From positions 1 through 64,000 of the forward strand of contig JALJEE010002208.1 of the NCBI GenBank assembly GCA_023231475.1: a stretch of 64,000 nt of DNA, in the 5' to 3' direction. This DNA comes from Seison nebaliae (lineage: Eukaryota > Rotifera > Pararotatoria > Seisonacea > Seisonidae). The translations under genes and the position numbers were made by a program. Position 1 is the stretch's first letter, and each line of letters starts with the position of its first letter. Below are positions 57,211 to 64,000 of this stretch, piece by piece. The notes below the pieces were generated by a model. It saw only the letters and a program-made list of their open reading frames with translations, was not told the DNA's origin and ran no database searches.

Positions 57211-58973
57211 GTTTGAAATGAAATCAAAGGGAAAATATGAAAAGTAATACGATCTTGTCTTTTACCAATTGGATTTTTAGATTTAATCGCTTCTAGATGT
57301 CTTATCTAGTTATGCGCGGGAAAAAAATCGAACCAAATTATAATTCTTATTTTACACTTTCACTTATGCTTTTCTTCTATTTTTATAATTCGGAGACTTT
57401 ATATAGATAGGACTTATCTCCAATTTCCCTATCGATATTGTCATTTCCTCAAAATAAACAAATCCCATTCAATTTATCAGAGAATAGTCGAACATTCTCT
57501 CTTAGAAATTGAAGCTTCATATCCTTTCGCATTTCCCGATTTTTCTCCCCAAAAAAACCAATCAGTAACAAATGAACAAATTTAATTATTTTATAGCGAT
57601 ATCTTTTATGAACCCATTATATCTTATCTCGTTATAAATAATGTATTTTATGAAATTTATATAAATTACATAATTATGTTCATTCACTTGTCTTTCATAC
57701 TATAAGCACATAAAATAACAAATAACAAATATCAATATAAAAGTTATAATTGTTATAATAAAATAATACAAATCGGTTTCAATTAACTACTTTCTTTTAC
57801 TTCATCCAAAATAATTACTTGTCAGAAACTAATTATGCTTATTTTGAATAGGAGATAAATAAAACTTTTCATGATCATTATTTACTTCTAAATTGATCTC
57901 CAACATTTCACTTCGAAAATAAACGGAAAGATTTGGAAATTTATCTGAAGTAGTTCTGTGAATATGATCCGTGAGTCCAAAGTGATAAGACTCGAGTCCT
58001 CCATACATTTTGGAAAAAAAAATCCAGACATGCTAAGAGTCCTATACATACAAGGCTCGAGCCAAGCTATTTGCCAGACTCATGCTTTGGCTCGAGTCCT
58101 TTCATGAATCGGAATCGATTCCGCTCTAAGTGACCATAGAAAAACATAAGTTTTTCGCTAATTTTTGACTAAAAAGTATTATTTTAATAGTTTTTAGCAT
58201 TTTTAGTACTTTTTAGTCAAAAATTAATGAAAAACTTAAAAAATGTTTCTTATACTTTTATCCATAAAAAGAAGAATATCGACGTTATTGACATGAAATT
58301 TTAAACATAAGTTAAAAAATAGTAAACAATCAATTTGCGATCAATTTTATAAAAATCGATTCCAAATTAGGTACCGTTCAAAGATGAAATAATATGATAG
58401 ATACGAAGGTGTTTAAGAGTTTATTGAAAGAGTATAATAGAATTAGAGTAATCGGAAGGATTGAGTTTGAAATGATAATTTGAAGCATGGGGTTTGAATA
58501 TTTAATTATGAGGTAAAAACGGTTCGAAAAGGAAATCTATATTTATAGTAACGCGGTGGTAATTAATCAGTTTAGGAGATGGTTTGGTTCCAAACATCTT
58601 CTTTGAGGAAGATTGATTAATGTGTGTTTATTGGAAAACTGTTATGAAGTAGTGCTTAGGAAGTCATCAGGATTCCAGCTGATTTTGATGTTGATCTTAT
58701 CTTCACATGTTTATCATTAATCTCTCATCAGTTATAAACATACTTAAATTTAGAGAAAATTTATTCAATTAATTAAAGTTTTCCAGGTTTCCTTGATATT
58801 CACCTATCAAGCTCAAAAAAAAATGAAAAAATCTTTGTTTTCTTTTGGCTCCTCGGTGAAGAGTCGCTTCGGAAATTCTATCTACCAAATTCTCTTCACT
58901 GGTTGTGTGTCCACATGACTAAAATCGAAAAAACCGAAATTAACATATACTGAAGATGAGCCAAAAATTGTTC
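57211..58973. other. Intergenic with a long inverted repeat
   Basis: About 1.8 kb. Contains the inverted repeat at 58148-58237 and, near 57975-58110, imperfect repeats of a GACTCGAG/CTCGAGTC motif. No coding region seen. Confidence 0.5.
58148..58237. repeat. Inverted repeat, 31-bp arms
   Basis: Arm 1 (58148-58178) and arm 2 (58207-58237) are reverse complements at 29 of 31 positions with a 28-nt loop. Transcribed, it would make a strong hairpin. It may be a short non-autonomous element (MITE-like), a hairpin RNA or a terminator-like structure; no flanking target-site duplication was confirmed. Confidence 0.75.
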
Positions 58974-59044
58974 TGCACTGACCGGGAATCGAACCCGGGC
59001 CGCCCGCGTGGCAGGCGAGCATTCTACCACTGAACCATCAGTGC
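58974..59044 (-). tRNA. tRNA-Gly (GCC anticodon)
   Basis: Minus strand cloverleaf: acceptor arm GCACTGA pairs with TCAGTGC, A-box GGTTCAGTGGTAGAATGCTC, anticodon loop CTGCCAC with anticodon GCC, and T-arm with CGGGTTCGATTCCCG. No intron. Textbook eukaryotic tRNA-Gly sequence. Confidence 0.96.
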
Positions 59045-59275
59045 TTGAAGAAAATCATTAAAGGTTAAATTTATAGAATCAGATGGTTGTTGTAATAAAG
59101 TTATAATTCACATATCATATTCATTAGAATTCCTTATTCATTTTCTCAATTAGTTCATTGAAGTTTTATATTAACTAGAGAATAAACGATTGTTACGGAA
59201 TTCAATGATGATAACGAAAGAATTAATTGAATTAATGAATGAATTAGTAGATGTTTTAAGTAATAACTTAATCAC

Positions 59276-59596
59276 CTAAACAAAATGGACATGTACTGGA
59301 ATGGAATACTTTTTTATAAAAAAATTTCCGACCGATTTTGATCTAGTAGAATTAAAGATTTCTGTTGAGTTAGGAGTAGTATAATTATTTCCCACTGACG
59401 ATGATCGACGATTAAACGGTGGTACCTTTAGAAAATTATCATCAGGAGTAATGTTATTCAAATAAGACTCATAGTCATTTTCTACACTTTTCGGTTTGGT
59501 TTTTTTGCAATATCCATCCATCATGACGAATATGATGACTAATGTTAATATCAATAGTAAAAGTACCATCAGTGCCATAATAAACATCTTCAGCAA
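59276..59596 (-). CDS. Small single-pass membrane protein, unrecognised
   Basis: 106 aa in one frame. The first 28 residues form a long hydrophobic segment (MFIMALMVLLLLILTLVIIF) that could be a signal anchor. Then comes a cytosolic or lumenal tail with DGYCKKTK, then Ser/Thr/Asn-rich sequence with two repeats of RSSSVGN / RSKSVGN. No family recognised. The composition is not simply T-rich noise, so it is kept, but it could also be one exon of a larger gene. Confidence 0.4.
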   Translation of the reverse strand: MLKMFIMALMVLLLLILTLVIIFVMMDGYCKKTKPKSVENDYESYLNNITPDDNFLKVPPFNRRSSSVGNNYTTPNSTEIFNSTRSKSVGNFFIKKYSIPVHVHFV

Positions 59597-60044
59597 TTTA
59601 ATTTAATATAAATAATAATAATGGAAAGTAAAACTAATCAAATCAAAATTGAAACTGTTAAAAATTGAATAACAAATTCCGATTCATTATTTAATCATAT
59701 AATAATATGACGGAATTTGATTGGAAAGATATTTAGTTTCGTCAATAAATCGGATTTTAACAAACTTTTTTTAATCTTGACACTTAATTTTTGTTGATCG
59801 TTGTGATGAGGATTTATTCTGATTTATCACGATTCTGATTTTTTTTCTTGAAATTTTTAAAAAAAATTTAATAAATTTGAAAAATAAAAGTCGAACCGTT
59901 AACGATATTCCCAAATACTTTATATATTCCCTTTCAGAATTTATATCATTCATCAATAAAATTAATGAGGAGACTTCTAATTTACGAAAGATATTCAATT
60001 TCCATGAAGAAATGAAGGAAAATATCATTTGAATTCCATAATAC
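59597..60044. other. Intergenic, no gene seen
   Basis: About 450 bp of AT-rich DNA, partly 3' UTR of the RPC7-like gene. The overlapping frame at 59771-60148 is taken as spurious. Confidence 0.5.
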
Positions 60045-60573
60045 TTAATAAAGAGGTTCAGGTTCCGAATCATCTTCTTCCGTGTCAGAAGCATAATAAT
60101 ATTTAGTATAATCATCATTTTCTTCCTCACTCTCATCTTCGTTGTCACTTAATTCTGAATTATTTTCATCGGAAGAATCGGAGTTTATTGCCGTTTTCTT
60201 ATCTTTCTTCACATTTTTCGTTTTCTTCTTCTTCGTCCTCTTTCTGTTGCTTTCTTCTGATACGGCATTCGAAATCAATTCTTTAGGGAAATAATCGAGA
60301 ACTGAAAGGAATTTGAAGAAAATGAAAAAAAATATGAAAATCACTTTTCTTTATCGGAGTCTGTTCTTTTTGAATGTTCTGATCAATGAAAGGGAATTTA
60401 TTATCTTTCGGTATTTCGTATGGTAATGGATGTGCCAATAATCGTGGATATTCTCTTGGTGCTTCTTGGACACTCGTTTGTTGTAGTCTCCTCAAATCTT
60501 CTCTCGTCAAATTCAATAAATTCACATGAGTCGACGCAACTAATGAAGATTCGGCGCCACCTCTCTTTGACAT
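60045..60573 (-). CDS. RNA polymerase III subunit RPC7-like protein
   Basis: Two exons, 60573-60345 and 60301-60045, give 161 aa. The start is the first ATG (MSKRGGAESS); the frame is open nine bases upstream only through a TTG. It has an N-terminal segment LNLTREDLRRLQQ with REYPRLLAHPLPYEIP, then ILDYFPKELI across the splice, then a Lys-rich stretch and a Glu/Asp-rich tail (DNEDESEEENDDY, then YYYASDTEEDD). The order of a short N-terminal motif with PL/PLP segments, a basic middle and an acidic C-terminus with DY fits RPC7 (POLR3G), which sits in the RPC3-6-7 subcomplex needed for Pol III initiation. The sequence match is limited, and the protein is shorter than human RPC7 (223 aa). Confidence 0.5.
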
Positions 60574-60864
60574 TTTTCTCAAGAAAAATTCTTTTGAATT
60601 TCTTAAGAAATTTTCTTTAATAGCTTCTTATTTAAATTTTTATTTCAATATTCTTTTAACTATTCGAACGTTCCAGAAAGATAATTCGAAGTTTCCTAAA
60701 GCGATTTTTTTGAGAATAAATTAAATTTTTTTTTAGTTTCATTAAAATTACAAATAGAGAGAAGTGATAAAGTGATAAGAAAAAAGTTTTATAAATATAA
60801 ATAGTGAAAACAAAGTTCATTCGAGCGCTATCATTCATTCGTTGGAGTTGTTTCTATTATGGAA

Positions 60865-62687
60865 TTACTCTAATAATTTGGTGATAAGTAAAGAGAATCC
60901 ACTTCCAATAGACAGTCCGATAGCTAAGAGAATGCACATAAACATTCCAGCTACTTCCTTCTCTTTAGCTGTGGTGCAATATCTAAAGAAATGGACAAAC
61001 AATTATGATAAATAGAATAAAAAGTGAAACTGAGGTCCGTAAATGACTAGAATTGAACCTAAATGACCATTAGTGAATGCAAGTAAGAAATTACCCATTG
61101 CAGCTATATATTCCGATTCGATGAGAACAGGAATATATGATCGTTTCGATTGAATTTTACAAATGAGGAAGAATGGAATGAATAAAATTCGAATGGCAGT
61201 ATAGAAGAGTAATCCGTTCGAATGCGGTTTCGGCCAAAGTACATAATGACTGGAGCATCTTCCCAAAAAATCTCCTAAATTAAATACGGCCACCGATAAA
61301 ACGACAATAAATAATTTATCTTTAAAAAAAATCGAATGGAATATGGAAAATAAGAAATTGGAACTATACCACAAATTATCATGATAATGAGCTGCTTCTA
61401 AATTGGTCAATAATCCCGGAAATATTGTTAATGTTATACAGAAGACTAATAGACAACTAAATCCAGGAACTTTAATCTAATAAGGAAAATCCAAATTTTT
61501 TTAAGAGAAACAAAAAGAAAAACTTTCCAAAATATTCTCCATAAATCCATTAACTCATCTTTCCACAATTTCTTTCTTGTTACGATTTGTATTTTATTAT
61601 CTAAAAATGATTCATCTTCTTTTTCTTCTTTAATCGTCATCTCTTTCAAAGTGAGAACTATATAAATTAAATTAATTTAAATAAAGTTAATTAATTAAAT
61701 ATTTAAAATTAAATTTGATAAAAATTCATTAACTTTTATTCGTTAATAAAAATTTGATATATTTCTAATTTATCCAAAATTATCATATAGAATTGATATG
61801 GAATAGAAGAACGAACTCGATTAGGTAAGAACAGATAGAGAATTAGACTGCTCAACATAATACCGAGCATGAATAAAGTTAATGTAAGATTGGTGAGTGG
61901 CAAATCGAAATCGATGGAGGTAACAACCGTAATGAAGATGGAAGAGAAAATAGCGACGAGACCTTGTCCAGACATCATCGCTGCAGTATAACGACTATGT
62001 GGCATACTTGACGACAAAGCAAAATGACCACTTTGTGTTATAGCTGCTTGAACTATTCAAATAAAAATGGATTAAGATAGGAAATATTTGAAAATTGAAA
62101 AAGAAGGAATGAACTACTAAATAATCCAGCTAATCCAAGAATCAGATGAAAATATAGAACTTGATAATTGTCCGTATTGATAATATTCAATGGAATTACT
62201 AATATCATACAAACAATTCCCACAATTGACCATGGTATGATTCGTTGATTAATTGTAATTCTTGAAAAAAAAATTGAAAAAAATTGAAAAAAATTTTGAA
62301 ATTCAATTTAACTTTTTGGAAAAAGGAATTAAAATGAGAAGAACAATTAAATAAATTACACTCGTAATAGTCGCCATATTACTTTGGAATTGTTTTTGGA
62401 GAGAATTTAATTCAAATTCTTCCTTGATCAAATCCGCCGTTTCATTTCGAATTGTTCGTAATTTATATTTGAAATACTAGAAAGGATTTGAAAGAGATTG
62501 GATGAAGGAAAATGATACGAACTCCATCGGCACAAACGAAATAATTCCAAGCTGATGTTCCAGCCATACCCAAAAGTAGGACGGTGGAATAAGTGAAATA
62601 ACTGAAGGAAAATATGATGAATTTATTTGAAAAAAAAAATTAAGAAAACTTATCACTGTTTCCTAAAACTGTTACAGAATCCTCCAT
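60865..62687 (-). CDS. Equilibrative nucleoside transporter (SLC29 family)
   Basis: Multi-exon gene on the minus strand. Exon 1 is 62687-62650 (MEDSVTVLGNSDN...), and exon 2 starts at 62601 with YFTYSTVLLLGMAGTSAWNYF, the ENT first helix. Later exons carry IIPWSIVGIVCMIL, the conserved SRYTAAMMSGQGLVAIFSS (family RYT..VMSGQG motif), a cytosolic Lys/Glu-rich loop (EEKEDESFLDNK), VFNLGDFLGRCSS (the FN..D..GR motif) and the last helix ending SLLITKLLE at a TAA at 60865. Eight or so short exons are implied, with introns of about 45-100 nt; the boundaries inside 61640-61740 and 61445-61500 were not all fixed. ENTs move nucleosides passively across the plasma membrane; the specific paralogue is uncertain. 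Confidence 0.85.
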
Positions 62688-63574
62688 TGTCAATCGTTGT
62701 GATGGTTCTTAAAAGAATACGTCTGTCGACAGACGTCTCCTCTCTAAAGATTAGAGTTATGAAAGACGAAGTAGAATATCTTCAACTGGCAACTTGTTCC
62801 GTTGTTCTAATTGTGTTGTAGTTTTGTTGAAGTTGAATAATACGAGCTAAAATTATGAACAATTGAAAATAGTTTTTATGATTTATTTGATGAGACAATA
62901 GTGATGATGGACGAAGGATAAAAATAGTTTTTATTTATTGATACAATATCATATTCATAATTTAACAATTATTTCTTAATATTGATAAGAAGTAATTTAT
63001 GTGGAATGATTTTAACATTTATTTACAAAATCTTTCATCATTATCATGTTATTATTCTCATTTTGTTGAGTATCTTTTTTCTCGAGTATATTCGACAATT
63101 TAGTCCTTTATCAGTATCAATAAAAATTAATGTTATTTTTCTCACGATACTCATAAGTGATTTTAAGTCTTCATCATTTCTCCTTTTTTCCATTAACATC
63201 GTTATTAGCGAGATTAATAATAGTTGTAAGTCACACCACTTGTAAATGATGATAAATAGATCGATAAATTTTAAAAGATTGTTAAATTTTGTTAAAGAGA
63301 GTTTGAAAAGGAATAACTATTTATGATTTTAAAATTTATTGAAAATTAATTGACTGCCAGAAATTCGATTAAAATATATTTGATGGAATTAATATTAAAA
63401 TGATGAGAATAATTTTGTGTATGATTAGAAAAAGATTAAACGACAAATAATGGGAAGTATGTTCGAATAATAATTAGTAATTGATAAGCAATAATTTCCA
63501 TATTGTAAGAGATCTTAGAAAATAAGAGATTACTATGTTAATGTCATAACATTTAACGGAGAATGTTGAGAGAC
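62688..63574. other. Upstream regions of two divergent genes
   Basis: About 890 bp, AT-rich, between the starts of the nucleoside transporter and the secreted protein at 63575. The frame at 62982-63245 is Phe/Ile/Leu-rich and shows no signature. Confidence 0.5.
62719..62736. repeat. Perfect 18-bp palindrome upstream of the nucleoside transporter
   Basis: ACGTCTGTCGACAGACGT equals its own reverse complement. It sits about 32 bp before the transporter start codon, in the presumed leader or promoter, so it could be a dimeric transcription-factor site or an RNA hairpin. Confidence 0.75.
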
Positions 63575-64000
63575 ATGAAATTTCTTATATTTCTCATAAC
63601 AATTTGTATTTTGAACACAAGTTATTTAATTAATTTAATGAAAATATCAGTAATTCATATGTTCAAATAGAATGTGTCGAATTAGAAGATGATTCAGAAC
63701 CGATGGTTGAGGTAGAACTCGATCCAATCGAAGAGACGGGACATGTCACCAATTCGACGGGTAAAGGACGATGGTTTTTTGTTCTTAAAATACTCTTAAG
63801 CTTAAATTATTATTATTAGGTTATTTGGTAATAACTCTAATCGAAAAGATAAAGCTACTTTGAAAGAGGCGGATATAATGCAAGCAGAACAGGAAGCTAA
63901 TCGGTTGGAAGTGTCTAATATGGTAGATATGGAAGCAGTATGGCGAGAAGCTGAAAAGAGATCAATCGAAGCAAATGCTGATGATCAAGCTTATGAAATT
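63575..64000 (+). CDS. Secreted acidic protein, 5' part only
   Basis: Starts with a signal peptide (MKFLIFLITICILNT) in exon 1 (63575-63620). A 50-nt intron leads to exon 2 (63671-63773: CVELEDDSEPMVEVELDP), and a 46-nt intron to exon 3 (63820 to the window end: LFGNNSNRKDKATLKEAD...EAEKRSIEANADDQAYEI). All phases fit. The visible part is acidic, then alpha-helical with many Ala/Glu/Asp. No family recognised from this fragment; the rest lies outside the window. Confidence 0.6.

Noticed and set aside
1-64000. CRISPR array, operon or viral block
   Set aside because: No regularly spaced repeats, no viral polymerase or capsid genes, and genes have spliceosomal introns; the DNA is animal nuclear DNA.

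Overview
This is nuclear DNA of a small-genome animal, most likely an arthropod and quite possibly an acariform mite. It is AT-rich. It carries animal-only families: otopetrin, focal adhesion kinase with FERM and FAT domains, a Cys-loop receptor, TMEM9, SMIM14 and an apple/PAN-domain membrane protein. Most introns are very short (about 36-60 nt, GT...AG), two 3.7-3.9 kb genes have no visible intron, and proteins carry Asn, Gln, Asp and Ser runs. The lineage call is an inference from this style. There is no operon, CRISPR array, ribosomal RNA or clear autonomous transposon.

Layout. 1-674: 3' end of a golgin-245 (GRIP domain) gene with a probable one-base gap in an A-run. 2955-4265: unrecognised acidic protein. 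6736-8190: three tandem alpha-crystallin-type domains. 8332-9993 (-): unrecognised low-complexity protein. 10838-14521: otopetrin proton channel. 14640-16013: an unrecognised gene of small exons. 16-21.3 kb: gene-poor, with a 26-bp palindrome and decayed coding-like islands. 21307-24978: 13-exon secreted/membrane protein with a LolA-like region and PAN domains. 28067-32146: FAK. 33002-33612 (-): COX5B, four exons. 34480-37054: GRP94. 38642-41349: NAGLU. 46032-48425: Cys-loop receptor. 48617-52477 (-): NPRL3. 52838-53518: TMEM9. 53605-54736 (-): mitochondrial SAM carrier. 55141-55212 (-): tRNA-Gln. 56744-57210 (-): SMIM14. 58974-59044 (-): tRNA-Gly. 59276-59596 (-): small membrane protein. 60045-60573 (-): RPC7-like. 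60865-62687 (-): equilibrative nucleoside transporter. 63575-64000: 5' end of a secreted acidic protein.

Genes working together. Several products act in the endomembrane system: golgin-245 at the trans-Golgi, GRP94 in the ER, and NAGLU, TMEM9 and NPRL3 in or on lysosomes. NPRL3 and TMEM9 are divergent with about 360 bp between their starts. GRP94 and COX5B are divergent across an 867-bp spacer that carries two TGACGTG motifs (the core bound by ATF6/XBP1) and a TATA box on the GRP94 side. Splice structures were built by eye: they keep the frame and match family landmarks, but no transcript evidence was available.
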